A DNA stretch of 64,000 bases, from assembly GCF_003330845.1 (NCBI RefSeq), contig NZ_CP026121.1, positions 3,825,501-3,889,500 on the forward strand. The letters are read 5' to 3'. The position numbers were made by a program, and so were the translations under genes. The stretch's first letter is position 1; the number at the start of each line of letters is the position of its first letter. This DNA comes from Streptomyces sp. Go-475 (GTDB lineage: Bacteria; Actinomycetota; Actinomycetes; Streptomycetales; Streptomycetaceae). The notes beneath the pieces were generated by a model. It was given only the letters and a program-made list of their open reading frames with translations. It was not told where the DNA came from and made no database searches. Below are positions 25,374-35,175 of the stretch, piece after piece.

Positions 25374-26228
25374 ATGGCTGAGTCCCAGCTTAGTGCTGCC
25401 TCCCCGTCCGCGCACCCAATGGCCAACCCCGGCTACGGCAAGCGCTCCGTCCCCGACCAACTCCCGGGCACGCCGCACGACTTCGTACACCTCCCACCCC
25501 GCGAAGCCGCCATCGCCGCCTACCTCGACCGCCTCCCCGACGGCGCCGACATCTCCGTGAAGACGCTGGCCAAACAGCTCCCGTACGGACAGTGCGCCCT
25601 GAGCACGGCCCTCAACCGCATCCAGCAGGCAGGCCACCTGCGCCGGGGCCGGGAGTGCGTCACGGCGGACGACGGCAGCTCGCGCTGGATCACCCGATCG
25701 TGGTGGTCCCGTACCGCCAGGGACGACGACTGGTGGACGGCGTTCACCCGAGGCGACGCGCCACGGCCGCAGACAGCACGCCCCACCCGCTCCCGCGCCC
25801 ACATCCTCCTGGCCGCCCTCGGCCGCACCGCGCCCGTCCTGTCCCTCTCCGAGTCCGACTGCGCGACCCTCGCCCCACTCGTGACGGACTGGTTCCAGCG
25901 GGGCGCCTCGGAGGACGACGTACTGCGCGCCCTCACGGCCGGCCTGCCGACCCCTGTCCACCACCCCGCCTCCCTGGTCCGCAACCGCCTGACCAGCAAG
26001 CTCCCGCCCCCACCCGACCCGCGTCCACCCCTACGGGTCCTGGAATGCGCGAACTGCGGCGCGCCGGGACGCCCGGAGTCCCTACCTGGGGGGCGTTGCA
26101 GCGCCTGCCGGGGTGAGCACACCCCCGCGCGCCCCCCTGCACCCCTGTCCGCCCCCAAGGTTCACGACCGCGCGGCCCAGATCCGGGCCGCGATCTCCCA
26201 ACGACGCCAAGAGAAGGCACACACATGA
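25374..26228 (+). CDS. Winged-helix regulator-like protein with C-terminal zinc ribbon
   Basis: A 284-residue protein. Residues about 40-95 resemble a MarR/GntR-like winged helix (REAAIAAYLDRLPDGADISVKTLAKQLPYGQCALSTALNRIQQAGHLRRGRE, with the wing in CVTADDGSSRW). A second helical region (residues 140-205) and a zinc ribbon follow: CANCGAPG and GGRCSACRG near 225-245, with four Cys in CxxC pairs. No operon partner is certain. I recall such genes as repeated accessory Streptomyces regulators; the target is unknown. Confidence 0.75.
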   Translation: MAESQLSAASPSAHPMANPGYGKRSVPDQLPGTPHDFVHLPPREAAIAAYLDRLPDGADISVKTLAKQLPYGQCALSTALNRIQQAGHLRRGRECVTADDGSSRWITRSWWSRTARDDDWWTAFTRGDAPRPQTARPTRSRAHILLAALGRTAPVLSLSESDCATLAPLVTDWFQRGASEDDVLRALTAGLPTPVHHPASLVRNRLTSKLPPPPDPRPPLRVLECANCGAPGRPESLPGGRCSACRGEHTPARPPAPLSAPKVHDRAAQIRAAISQRRQEKAHT

Positions 26229-26310
26229 CGGCTCCTACGGTGCGACGTCACTCCCCCAGGGCACGATGGAAGGGAGGAGACACCACCATGACCCCTGGTA
26301 CTGCTGACCA

Positions 26311-26958
26311 ATGCTGATGCCCTTCGAGGACTTCGAGGACCTGGTTGATGTGGCCCCGAAGGGCGTGCGACTTGAGTACGTCGACGGTCGTGTCCGAACG
26401 AAGGACCCGCTCAGCGTTGAGGACTTCGAAGAACTGGAACGCCGCGCCCCGGAGACCGTGCGGCTTGAGTACATCAACGGAAAACTAGAGGTCAAGGCCA
26501 TGCCGGACGGCAACCACCGAGAGATCTTCATGTGGCTGCTGCGCCAGTGCATGCAACACCGCCCTGACCTGGACCTCGTGCCCGAGTCCGGCGTCAAGGC
26601 CGAGGCCTGCCGCAAGGGCCGCGCCCGCACGGACGGGACTCTTGCGCCGGTGCATCACTTCCGGGGTCACGGCGAATGGTCCGACCCCGACGGCTCCCTC
26701 ATGGCCGTGGAAATCACCTCCCGCGACCGCGACACGGACCAACGCGACCGCATCGACAAGCCCATCGGCTACGCCGAAGCCGAGATCCCCGTCTACCTCC
26801 TCATCGACCGCGACAACCACACCGTCACGGTCTTCAGCGAACCGAAGGACGGCCGCTACCAGCAGGTTTCCCGCCATCCCTGGGGAGCCACCGTCGAACT
26901 GCCCTCCCCCGTGAACATCACCCTGGACACCGAGAAACTCAAGGACTACGCCGACTGA
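26311..26958 (+). CDS. Uma2 family restriction-endonuclease-like protein, with a disturbed start
   Basis: A 215-residue Uma2 (PD-(D/E)XK fold) protein; Uma2 genes are abundant and of unclear role in Streptomyces. The nuclease core shows PDGNHREIFMWLLRQ, DGSLMAVEITSRDRDTDQRDRIDKPIGYAEAEIPVYLLIDRD. The N-terminal module is duplicated: PFEDFEDLVDVAPKGVRLEYVDG is followed by SVEDFEELERRAPETVRLEYING. The strong ribosome binding site GGGAGGAG (26273-26280) serves ATG 26288, whose ten-codon frame stops at TGA 26315-26317; the Uma2 frame itself starts at ATG 26311. A one-base deletion would explain this. The usual acidic nuclease residue before EITS is present as D. Confidence 0.8.
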   Translation: MLMPFEDFEDLVDVAPKGVRLEYVDGRVRTKDPLSVEDFEELERRAPETVRLEYINGKLEVKAMPDGNHREIFMWLLRQCMQHRPDLDLVPESGVKAEACRKGRARTDGTLAPVHHFRGHGEWSDPDGSLMAVEITSRDRDTDQRDRIDKPIGYAEAEIPVYLLIDRDNHTVTVFSEPKDGRYQQVSRHPWGATVELPSPVNITLDTEKLKDYAD

Positions 26959-26971
26959 CGACAATGGACCC

Positions 26972-27541
26972 ATGAACCACGCCCAGCTGACCGCCCTAGG
27001 TCGTGCCCTCCGGCTTCTCGGTGAACACGGGGAAGCCCTCACCGCCGACACCCCGGACGCCAAGCTGCACGAGGTCAGGGCGGATCTGCGGCGGGCTCTC
27101 GACCTGCTGGAGGAGAGCGTCTCGAACGCCGCGCCCAGCACCCGGTGCCCCGAGCATCCGAACGGCCCGGTCGACGAGGGCGCCCCCGACCTGTGCCTGC
27201 TGTGCGAGACCCGGCGCCGGGCGGCCCGCCGCAACGAGTTCAACGGGCCCGCCCCGCAGCAGCCGCAGACCGAGCCCGTCCAGTCCCGGTACGGAGCCCG
27301 CGGCGACCGCCCCCAGCCTCAGCAGCGCTGGCTGCCGGAGCTGTGGAACGGCCAGACGTGGCAGCTGTGCGGCACCCCGCGCCGGGACCGCCGCGAGGCC
27401 GAGCTGTACATCGCCGCCCAGCGCCGGGCGCCCCGGGCCGCCATGGCGTACCGGCTGGTGCACGAGTTCACCGACTACGAGGTGCTGCGGGTGTGGGGCA
27501 CGCCGGTGCGGGTCGACATCGAGCCGATGGGCAACCTGTAA
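26972..27541 (+). CDS. Hypothetical protein with CxxC-type zinc site
   Basis: A 189-residue protein from ATG 26972. The N-terminal helix (ALGRALRLLGEHGEALTADTPDAKLHEVRADLRRALDLLEES) is followed by RCPEHPNGPVDEGAPDLCLLCETRRR, a possible metal site, then a C-terminal half YGARGDRPQPQQRWLPELWNGQTWQLCGTPRRDRREAELYIAAQRR. Not recognised. It lies 13 bp after the Uma2 gene in the same direction and is convergent with the esterase gene (5 bp between stops). Confidence 0.7.
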   Translation: MNHAQLTALGRALRLLGEHGEALTADTPDAKLHEVRADLRRALDLLEESVSNAAPSTRCPEHPNGPVDEGAPDLCLLCETRRRAARRNEFNGPAPQQPQTEPVQSRYGARGDRPQPQQRWLPELWNGQTWQLCGTPRRDRREAELYIAAQRRAPRAAMAYRLVHEFTDYEVLRVWGTPVRVDIEPMGNL

Positions 27542-27545
27542 CCCG

Positions 27546-29102
27546 TCACAGCAGGGGCAGCGGGCGGAAGTCGTGCCCCTCCCACAGGCGTCGTGACGCC
27601 TCCTCCGGATACGCCGTGACCACCGGCTCCGCGTCCAGCACCCGCACCAGCCGCCGCTCCTCGTCGTACGCGGGCCAGCCCGGGTCGCCCGTCCTCGCGA
27701 ACGCCGTCCAGGAGGCGCGGAAGCGGGACGACAGCGCGAGGGCCTCGGCGGACGGCTCCGCGCCCGCGAACAGCAGGGCCCCGAGGTCCGCCCCGTACGT
27801 GCCGAAGAGCAGGGGGATGTCCAGGCCGTGGCAGGCGCCGAGCGCGCCGCCGTTGCCGGGGGCCGGCCAGGTCAGCTCGTAGAGGTGCGCGCTGCCGCCG
27901 CCCGCGCGCTGCGCCTGGGCCAGGTGCAGGGAGGGCATGGTGAACAGCCAGTCCGTCTGGACACGTTCGTAGAGCTCGCTCGGGGAGGCGTCGGGGAAGG
28001 CCGCTCGGTAGGCCGCTTCCCCGTCGGGGCCGGGGGCGAACAGGCGCAGGGCCGCGCTCGCCCGCTCGTCGGTGATCTGGCCCAGCTGCCCGGCCATGGC
28101 GACGAAGAGGCGGTACTCGTCGCGGTTGTGGCCGACGAGCAGGTCGATGTCCTTGGCGGCACCGGCCGCCAGCGCCTGCCAGGGGGTGGCGGGCAGGATC
28201 TCGCCGTCGACCACCGGGGAGAAGGGCGTGACCGTGGGGGCCGCCTGGCCCCAGCGGTCGAGGTACTGCGGCATCTTCGGGCCCAGCGCCTCGCCCGCCG
28301 CGGTCAGCCGGCGCGGATCCACCGTCGACAGGTCGGCGACCGTGGGGCGCAGGCCCACCTCGGCGGCGAGGGCCGTACCGATGTCCCGGGCCAGTTCGTC
28401 GGAGAAGAACGTCCCCGGCACGCTCTGCGCGATCGCCCGCCGGAACAGGCCGGACGCGCGGTCCATCGCGAGCAGCGAGGCGATCGAGCCCGCGCCCGCC
28501 GACTCGCCGAAGACGGTGACCCGCTCCGGGTCGCCGCCGAACGCCTCGATGTTGTCCCGCACCCACTCCAGCGCGGCGACCTGGTCGAGCAGGCCGCGGT
28601 TGGCGGGCGCCCCCTCGATGTGGGCGAACCCCTCCATGCCGACCCGGTAGTTGAGGGAGACGACCACGACGTCGCCGTCGGTGGCGATGTGCCGGGCGTT
28701 GTAGCCGGGGCTGCCGGCGTGGCCGAGCTTGTAGGCGCCGCCGTAGATCCACACCAGCACGGGCCGGCGGGCGGCCGGGTCGGGATGGGGGGTCCAGACG
28801 TTGACCGTGAGCCAGTCGTCGCCCTGGGGCACGTCTAACAGGCCCGGGCCGCCCATCAGGCCGAGGTCCTGCGGGGGCGGCGGGCCGAACGCGTACGCGT
28901 CCCGTATGCCGTCCCAGGCGGGGGCGGGGCGCGGGGCCATGAAGCGGGCCTCGCCCACCGGGGGTGCGGCGAAGGGGATGCCGCGGAAGACGGCGAGCCC
29001 CTCCTCCCTGCGGCCCCGGACCGCCCCGGCGGTGGTGCGCACCACCGGGGCGGGCTGCTCGGCCGGACCGTCCGTCGGCGGGCGGGCCTCGGTCGTCGTC
29101 AT
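27546..29102 (-). CDS. Type-B carboxylesterase/lipase
   Basis: A 518-residue alpha/beta hydrolase of the cholinesterase/PnbA type, from ATG 29102 with GAGGAG upstream. Key motifs: FRGIPFAAPPVGEARF, DDWLTVNVWTP, oxyanion region PVLVWIYGGAYKLGHAG, nucleophile Ser in VTVFGESAGAGSIASLL near residue 200, catalytic Glu in NRDEYRLFVA and His in GACHGLDIPLLFG. There is no signal peptide, so it is cytoplasmic. Substrate unknown; ester hydrolysis or detoxification is the family role. Confidence 0.93.
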   Translation of the reverse strand: MTTTEARPPTDGPAEQPAPVVRTTAGAVRGRREEGLAVFRGIPFAAPPVGEARFMAPRPAPAWDGIRDAYAFGPPPPQDLGLMGGPGLLDVPQGDDWLTVNVWTPHPDPAARRPVLVWIYGGAYKLGHAGSPGYNARHIATDGDVVVVSLNYRVGMEGFAHIEGAPANRGLLDQVAALEWVRDNIEAFGGDPERVTVFGESAGAGSIASLLAMDRASGLFRRAIAQSVPGTFFSDELARDIGTALAAEVGLRPTVADLSTVDPRRLTAAGEALGPKMPQYLDRWGQAAPTVTPFSPVVDGEILPATPWQALAAGAAKDIDLLVGHNRDEYRLFVAMAGQLGQITDERASAALRLFAPGPDGEAAYRAAFPDASPSELYERVQTDWLFTMPSLHLAQAQRAGGGSAHLYELTWPAPGNGGALGACHGLDIPLLFGTYGADLGALLFAGAEPSAEALALSSRFRASWTAFARTGDPGWPAYDEERRLVRVLDAEPVVTAYPEEASRRLWEGHDFRPLPLL

Positions 29103-29200
29103 CTGGATCTCCTCACGTGGCCGGTGAACAGGCGCTCGGCCAGTGTCCGTGGCTGACGCAAGCAGATCCAGAGCCTCGCGTTCCGGGCTCGGCCGAGGGA

Positions 29201-30322
29201 TCAGCTGAGCGACTTCAGCGCGGCCGGGTCGTACGGCGCCAGGTCCGTGAAGCGGCCGTCCAGGATCTTCCGGGCCCACTCGGGGTCCTGGAGCAGGGCG
29301 CGGCCGACGGCGACCATGTCGAACTCGTCGCGTTCGAAGCGGTCCAGGAGGTTGTCGAGGTCGCCGACCTGGGCGCCCTGGCCCTGGAAGGACTTGAGGA
29401 AGTCGCCGCCGCTCAGGCCGACCGAGCCGACGGTGATGGCGGGCTTGCCGGTGAGCTTCTTGGTCCAGCCGGCCAGGTTGAGGTCGGAGTCATCGAACTC
29501 GGGCACCCAGTAGCGGCGGGTGGAGGCGTGGAAGGCGTCGACGCCGGCGGCGGCCAGCGGGGTCAGGATGGCCTCCAGCTCCTCGGGGGTCTCGGCGAGG
29601 CGGGCGTCGTAGGCGTCCTGCTTCCACTGCGAGTAGCGGAAGATGACGGGGAAGTCGGCCGAGACGGTCTCGCGGACGGCCGCGACGATCTCCGCCGAGA
29701 ACTTGGCGCGGGCGACCGGGTCGCCGCCGTAGGCGTCGGTGCGGCGGTTGGTGCCCTCCCAGAGGAACTGGTCGAGCAGGTAGCCGTGGGCGCCGTGGAG
29801 TTCCACGCCGTCGAAGCCGATGCGCTCGGCGGCCGCGGCGGCCTCGGCGAACGCGCCGATGACGGCGTCGATGTCGGCCTGCGTCATGGCCTTGCCGGTG
29901 CCCTCGGTGCCGTCCGTGCGGATACCGGACGGGCCGACGGCCGGGGCGTCGGCGACGGGCGGCTCGCCCTGCTTGCGGACCATGCCGATGTGCCACAGCT
30001 GCGGCACGATCGTGCCGCCCGCGGCGTGCACCGCCTCGGCGACCTTCGCCCAGCCCGCGAGCTGCTCCTCGCCGTGGAACCGCGGCACGCGGTCGCTCTG
30101 TCCGGCCGACTCGTGGCCGACGTAGGTGCCCTCGGTGACGATCAGACCGACTCCGGCGGCGGCGCGGCGCGCGTAGTACGAGACGACGTCCTCACCGGGG
30201 ACGCCGCCCGGGGAGAACATGCGGGTCATCGGCGCCATCGCGATCCGGTTCGGAACGGTCAGGCCGCCCAGCGACACGGGTCGGGACAGGATGTCGGCGG
30301 CGCGGGAGGCGACGTCGGTCAC
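29201..30322 (-). CDS. Old Yellow Enzyme family ene-reductase
   Basis: A 373-residue FMN TIM-barrel oxidoreductase from GTG 30322: VSLGGLTVPNRIAMAPMTRMF at the start, PQLWHIGMVRK, FDGVELHGAHGYLLDQFLWEGTNRRTDAYGG (with the active-site HGAHG pattern) and FDMVAVGRALLQDPEW near the end. Such enzymes reduce alpha,beta-unsaturated carbonyls using NAD(P)H. Native substrate unknown. Downstream esterase gene is in the same direction, 98 bp away. Confidence 0.93.
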   Translation of the reverse strand: MTDVASRAADILSRPVSLGGLTVPNRIAMAPMTRMFSPGGVPGEDVVSYYARRAAAGVGLIVTEGTYVGHESAGQSDRVPRFHGEEQLAGWAKVAEAVHAAGGTIVPQLWHIGMVRKQGEPPVADAPAVGPSGIRTDGTEGTGKAMTQADIDAVIGAFAEAAAAAERIGFDGVELHGAHGYLLDQFLWEGTNRRTDAYGGDPVARAKFSAEIVAAVRETVSADFPVIFRYSQWKQDAYDARLAETPEELEAILTPLAAAGVDAFHASTRRYWVPEFDDSDLNLAGWTKKLTGKPAITVGSVGLSGGDFLKSFQGQGAQVGDLDNLLDRFERDEFDMVAVGRALLQDPEWARKILDGRFTDLAPYDPAALKSLS

Positions 30323-30432
30323 GTGGGGACTCCTCGGGAGGTACCGGTCGGTATGTGCATACGCATAGGGTGCCTATTCCAACAGCCCGGCCCGCCCACG
30401 GCATCCCGCCCCCACTGTGATCCCGCACACGC

Positions 30433-30475
30433 CCGAGGGCGGCACCCCCTGTCGCACAGGGAGTGCCGCCCTCGG
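30433..30475 (-). terminator. Terminator after groEL
   Basis: CCGAGGGCGGCAC and GTGCCGCCCTCGG form a perfect 13-bp stem at both ends of 30433-30475, with further pairing (CCCCTGT/ACAGGG) inside. It lies between the groEL stop and the OYE gene on the minus strand. Confidence 0.85.
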
Positions 30476-30505
30476 TACCGAAGGACGGTGATCGACCGGA
30501 GTCGA

Positions 30506-32158
<1,653 letters not shown>

Positions 32159-32252
32159 TTACTTCGGACCGCGCCCGCGCCCGCGACGGACGGCCCCGGC
32201 CGGTGGTTCCTTGCCCCACCCGGCCCGTGGCCTCACCGACCCGGTCCTTACG

Positions 32253-32279
32253 TTGTCACTCTCACCTTCAGAGTGCTAA
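32253..32279. promoter_or_regulatory. CIRCE operator 1 (HrcA site) upstream of groEL
   Basis: TTGTCACTC, nine bases, then GAGTGCTAA: the CIRCE form TTAGCACTC-N9-GAGTGCTAA with two mismatches in the left arm. HrcA binds CIRCE to repress chaperonin genes until heat shock. It lies 125 bp before the groEL start. Confidence 0.8.
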
Positions 32280-32287
32280 CGCAATGA

Positions 32288-32314
32288 TTAGCACTCGACC
32301 CCCGAGAGTGCAAG
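32288..32314. promoter_or_regulatory. CIRCE operator 2 (HrcA site) upstream of groEL
   Basis: TTAGCACTC, nine bases, then GAGTGCAAG: the CIRCE form with mismatches only at the last three bases of the right arm. It is 8 bp from CIRCE 1, so the two sit on nearly adjacent faces and could bind two HrcA dimers cooperatively. Confidence 0.85.
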
Positions 32315-32442
32315 GCGCGCTCGCGAAGCGAGTGCTCATTGAGGGGTGGTGGTCGGGTGACGGGCGGGCGCAAGCGCCTGACGGGTTCGGGCGGGGGCGT
32401 CAGCCGCCCGCGAACGCCGCTCGAAGGGCCTTCGAACAGGCC

Positions 32443-32477
32443 GAAGGGCCCGCACCCCGGGGGGGTACGGGCCCTTC
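32443..32477 (-). terminator. Terminator after the cold-shock gene
   Basis: GAAGGGCCCG at the left and CGGGCCCTTC at the right of 32443-32477 form a perfect stem around a GC-rich loop, 40 bp past the stop of the csp gene on the minus strand. Confidence 0.8.
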
Positions 32478-32516
32478 AGAGAAGACCGGTCGCTTGCGGT
32501 TGGTCGTGGAACGCGT

Positions 32517-32720
32517 TCAGCCGGCGACGCGAACCATGTCGGCCTGCGGACCCTTCTGGCCCTGCGAGATCTCGAACTCAACCCGCTGGCCCTCTTCCAG
32601 GGTGCGGTAACCGTCCATCTGGATCGCGCTGTAGTGGACGAAAACATCCGCACCACCGTCGACCGCGATGAAGCCGTACCCCTTCTCCGCGTTGAACCAC
32701 TTGACGGTGCCCTGAGCCAT
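32517..32720 (-). CDS. Cold-shock protein, CspA type
   Basis: A 67-residue single-domain cold-shock protein: [34 protein letters not shown] carries both RNP motifs (KGYGF, VFVHY), and it ends [13 protein letters not shown]. It binds single-stranded RNA. The start at 32720 gives exactly the family length. A long upstream region (32721-33167) probably contains its promoter and 5' leader, as in other csp genes. Confidence 0.95.
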   Translation of the reverse strand: MAQGTVKWFNAEKGYGFIAVDGGADVFVHYSAIQMDGYRTLEEGQRVEFEISQGQKGPQADMVRVAG

Positions 32721-33167
32721 GCCTAACTCCCCTATTACTGGCCCTTGCACAGATCCACACTTCGCGGATCCGGGTCAGACCTCACCCCCCACGGTTGGGG
32801 GCGTGCGCCGGAACGCGTCGACCGCGGCTGAATGTATCTGTCCAACTGCCGTCTGCAACAGGTCAATCGGACGAGAATTCTGGACGCGCAGCATCCGGAA
32901 TGTGGGGAGAATTCGCCTGAATTCAGGGCAAGTCGGGCCACACAAAAGGAACAAAAGCCGCGAAAGACGCACACACTTTGGCTACATCTTGTCGGGCGTG
33001 CGGCAGGAATTCAGGGTTTCCGATCAGGGGATCGGCAGCGCGTTCCCCAACTGTACCCCGCTCAACCACACTGAATTGCCCCCTCCGCTTCTCTCACGGA
33101 GGGGGCAATTCGATGAACTCTCGGTGACGACCGTTACCGCAAGTAACAATCGGGCCGGTCGACCGGT
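32721..33167. other. 447-bp intergenic region between csp and the sulfur-carrier gene
   Basis: No convincing gene. It is AT-richer than the rest (for example GAGAATTCGCCTGAATTCAGGG and ACACAAAAGGAACAAAAG) and should hold the csp promoter and leader. Inverted pieces GAATTC occur three times between 32874 and 33014. The terminator hairpin of the sulfur-carrier gene is at 33072-33112. Confidence 0.6.
33072..33112 (-). terminator. Terminator after the MoaD/ThiS-like gene
   Basis: GAATTGCCCCCTCCG and CGGAGGGGGCAATTC form a perfect 15-bp stem with an 11-base loop, flanked by AT-rich sequence. It is about 55 bp past the stop of the sulfur-carrier gene. Confidence 0.88.
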
Positions 33168-33443
33168 TCAGCCGCCGGCGACGGCCGGGATGATCGACAC
33201 GCCGGCACCGTCCGGCGTCGCCGTCTCCAGCCCCTGCTCGAACCGCACGTCGTCGTCGTTCACGTACACGTTGACGAACCGCCGCAGCTTGCCCTGGTCG
33301 TCCAGCACGCGGGCGGCGATCCCGGTGTGGTTCTTCTCCAGGTCGGCGATGACCTCGCCCAGGGTCGCGCCCTCGGCGGCGACCTCGGCCTGCCCGCCGG
33401 TGTAGGTACGCAGGATGGTGGGGATACGAACGGTGACGCTCAT
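33168..33443 (-). CDS. MoaD/ThiS family sulfur carrier, CysO-like
   Basis: A 91-residue beta-grasp protein: MSVTVRIPTILRTYTGGQAEVAAEGATLGEVIADLEKNHTGIAARVL, and RRFVNVYVNDDDVRFEQGLETATPDGAGVSIIPAVAGG. It ends in the Gly-Gly needed for thiocarboxylate formation. The R.F.NVYVN.DDVRF pattern is that of CysO, which carries sulfur for cysteine synthesis in Mycobacterium. It follows thrC by 116 bp in the same direction; cysM may be elsewhere. MoaD in molybdopterin synthesis is the alternative. Confidence 0.88.
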   Translation of the reverse strand: MSVTVRIPTILRTYTGGQAEVAAEGATLGEVIADLEKNHTGIAARVLDDQGKLRRFVNVYVNDDDVRFEQGLETATPDGAGVSIIPAVAGG

Positions 33444-33479
33444 GACTTCAAAACCTCCGGTTGGGTGACGCACCTGTCT

Positions 33480-33553
33480 TTGGGGGCGCGGGGCTGTGTC
33501 GATATGCGGCTCCGCCGCGTGGGCGCGACCAGCCCCCACCGGCCCGCAGCCGA
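33480..33553. repeat. Dispersed Streptomyces intergenic repeat, copy 1
   Basis: Begins TGGGGGCGCGGGGCTGTGTC, continues with ATGCGGCTCCGCCGCGTGGG and ends near CGGCCCGCAGCCGAC. It resembles copies at 41065, 49826 and 63243 (core GGGGCGCGGGG followed by a CGCGACCAGCC-like piece and CCGCAGCC). It lies between the sulfur-carrier gene and thrC. Confidence 0.7.
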
Positions 33554-33559
33554 CAACGA

Positions 33560-34846
33560 TCAGACGAGCCCGGCCTCACGGAACGAATCCAGGTTCGGGC
33601 GAATGGTCGCGGTCAGCCCCGTGCCCGCCACCGCGTCCAGCGTCTTCAGACCATCCCCGGTGTTGAGCACCACGGTCGTCTTCGACGGATCCAGCACCCC
33701 GTTCTCGATCAACTTGCGCGTGACCCCCACGGTCACCCCACCCGCGGTCTCCGCGAAGACACCCTCGGTCCGCGCAAGGACCTTGATCGCGTCGACGACC
33801 TGCTCGTCGTTCACGTCCTCCACCACACCGCCCGTCCGCCGCGCGATGTCCAGCACGTACGGCCCGTCCGCCGGATTCCCGATCGCCAGCGACTTGGCGA
33901 TCGTGTCCGGCTTCTGCGGCCGCACCACGTCGTGCCCGGCCTTGAACGCCGTCGACACCGGCGAGCACCCCTCGGCCTGCGCGCCGAAGATCTTGTACGG
34001 CTTGTCCTCGACCAGCCCGAGCTTGATCAGCTCCTGGAGGCCCTTGTCGATCTTCGTGAGCTGGGAGCCGGAGGCGATCGGCACCACGATCTGGTCGGGC
34101 AGCCGCCAGCCGAGCTGCTCGCAGATCTCGTACGCCAGGGTCTTGGAGCCCTCGGCGTAGTACGGCCGCAGGTTGACGTTGACGAAGCCCCAGCCCTCGC
34201 CCGCCGGGTCGCCGATCAGCTCGGAGCAGAAGCGGTTCACGTCGTCGTAGTTGCCCTCGATGCCGACGAGCTCGCCGCCGTAGACCGCGGCCATGACGAC
34301 CTTGCCCTGCTCCAGGTCGTGCGGGATGAACACGCAGGAGCGGAAACCGGCGCGGGCCGCGGCGGCGCCCACCGCGCCGGCCAGGTTGCCGGTGGAGGAG
34401 CAGGAGAGGGTGGTGAAGCCGAAGGCGCGGGCGGCCTCCAGGGCCTGGGCGACGACGCGGTCCTTGAAGGAGTGCGTCGGGTTGCCGGAGTCGTCCTTGA
34501 CGAAGAGCTTGCCGGCGTCGACACCCAGCTCGCGGGCGAGGTTGTCGGCCTTGATCAGCTTGGTCCAGCCCGGGTTGAGGTTCGGCTTGTCCGCCACGTC
34601 GGCCGGGACGGGCAGCAGCGGCGCGTAACGCCAGATGTTCGCGGGACCCGCCTCGATCTTCTTGCGGAGCTCCTCGGCGTCGTACGCGGAGAAGTCGTAA
34701 GCGATCTCCAGCGGGCCGAAACACTCCTCGCAGGCGAAGACCGGGCCGAGGGGGACGCGGTGACCGCACTCGCGGCAGCTCAGGGCGGCGGCCGGGCCGA
34801 GGTCTACCGTGGAGTTCGTGGTGCTTGCAACAGTCTGCACAGCCAT
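33560..34846 (-). CDS. thrC: Threonine synthase
   Basis: A 428-residue PLP enzyme that makes threonine from O-phosphohomoserine. The N-terminal zinc-ribbon-like segment (CRECGHRVPLGPVFACEECFG) is typical of the long actinobacterial ThrC. The PLP lysine lies in NPTHSFKDRVV, the phosphate-binding loop in SCSSTGNLAGA and VVPIASGSQLTK. It ends RPNLDSFREAGLV. It is preceded by a SAM-I riboswitch, so transcription or translation is likely shut off when S-adenosylmethionine is plentiful. GGAGAAAGG precedes ATG 34846. Confidence 0.96.
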   Translation of the reverse strand: MAVQTVASTTNSTVDLGPAAALSCRECGHRVPLGPVFACEECFGPLEIAYDFSAYDAEELRKKIEAGPANIWRYAPLLPVPADVADKPNLNPGWTKLIKADNLARELGVDAGKLFVKDDSGNPTHSFKDRVVAQALEAARAFGFTTLSCSSTGNLAGAVGAAAARAGFRSCVFIPHDLEQGKVVMAAVYGGELVGIEGNYDDVNRFCSELIGDPAGEGWGFVNVNLRPYYAEGSKTLAYEICEQLGWRLPDQIVVPIASGSQLTKIDKGLQELIKLGLVEDKPYKIFGAQAEGCSPVSTAFKAGHDVVRPQKPDTIAKSLAIGNPADGPYVLDIARRTGGVVEDVNDEQVVDAIKVLARTEGVFAETAGGVTVGVTRKLIENGVLDPSKTTVVLNTGDGLKTLDAVAGTGLTATIRPNLDSFREAGLV

Positions 34847-34883
34847 GTGAGGCGAGGCCCTTTCTCCTCATCTTCCTCACGAC

Positions 34884-35018
34884 GCATCTCGCCGTGAGAC
34901 GGATTTGGCACCTTCCCTAGCCGGGAGCCTCGCGCTGTGGTCGCCAGTGACCTACGAGTACCGACTGGAGGGTTGCCGGGGCTTCATCGGGCCGTATCCC
35001 TCTGCCCCTCTGGATGAG
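34884..35018 (-). ncRNA. SAM-I (S-box) riboswitch in the thrC leader
   Basis: On the minus strand the leader reads CATCCAGAGGGGCAGAGGGA, ACGGCCCGATGAAGCCCCGG, CAACCCTCCAGTCGG and AAGGTGCCAAATCC, which are the conserved pieces of the S-box: P2 with the kink-turn GATGAA, the SAM-binding core, the P3 and P4 stems and the closing AGGTGC.AAATCC. Ends are approximate. It precedes thrC by about 40 bp. The consensus elements are seen directly; the gene-control mode (terminator or ribosome-binding-site masking) is not resolved. Confidence 0.9.
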
Positions 35019-35175
35019 CTGTATGTGGTTGTAAACAACGGTTGACCCCGGACATGCGATGGTCATCCGCGTTGTTCAAGACTGTAACCGACGACCAGGA
35101 CCCTTGAGATAGTCGTCCGAACCGCGAGATGGCTCACAATCCGTCCCGCCGAGAGAACGCTAAGGAGCCGCCACG
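35019..35175. promoter_or_regulatory. Divergent promoter region between the thrC leader and gpgS
   Basis: AT-richer 157 bp with TTGTAAACAACGGTTG and TTGTTCAAGACTGTAACC. It must hold the thrC riboswitch promoter (minus) and the gpgS promoter (plus). TAAGGAG at 35161-35167 is the gpgS ribosome binding site. No named regulator site recognised. Confidence 0.5.
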
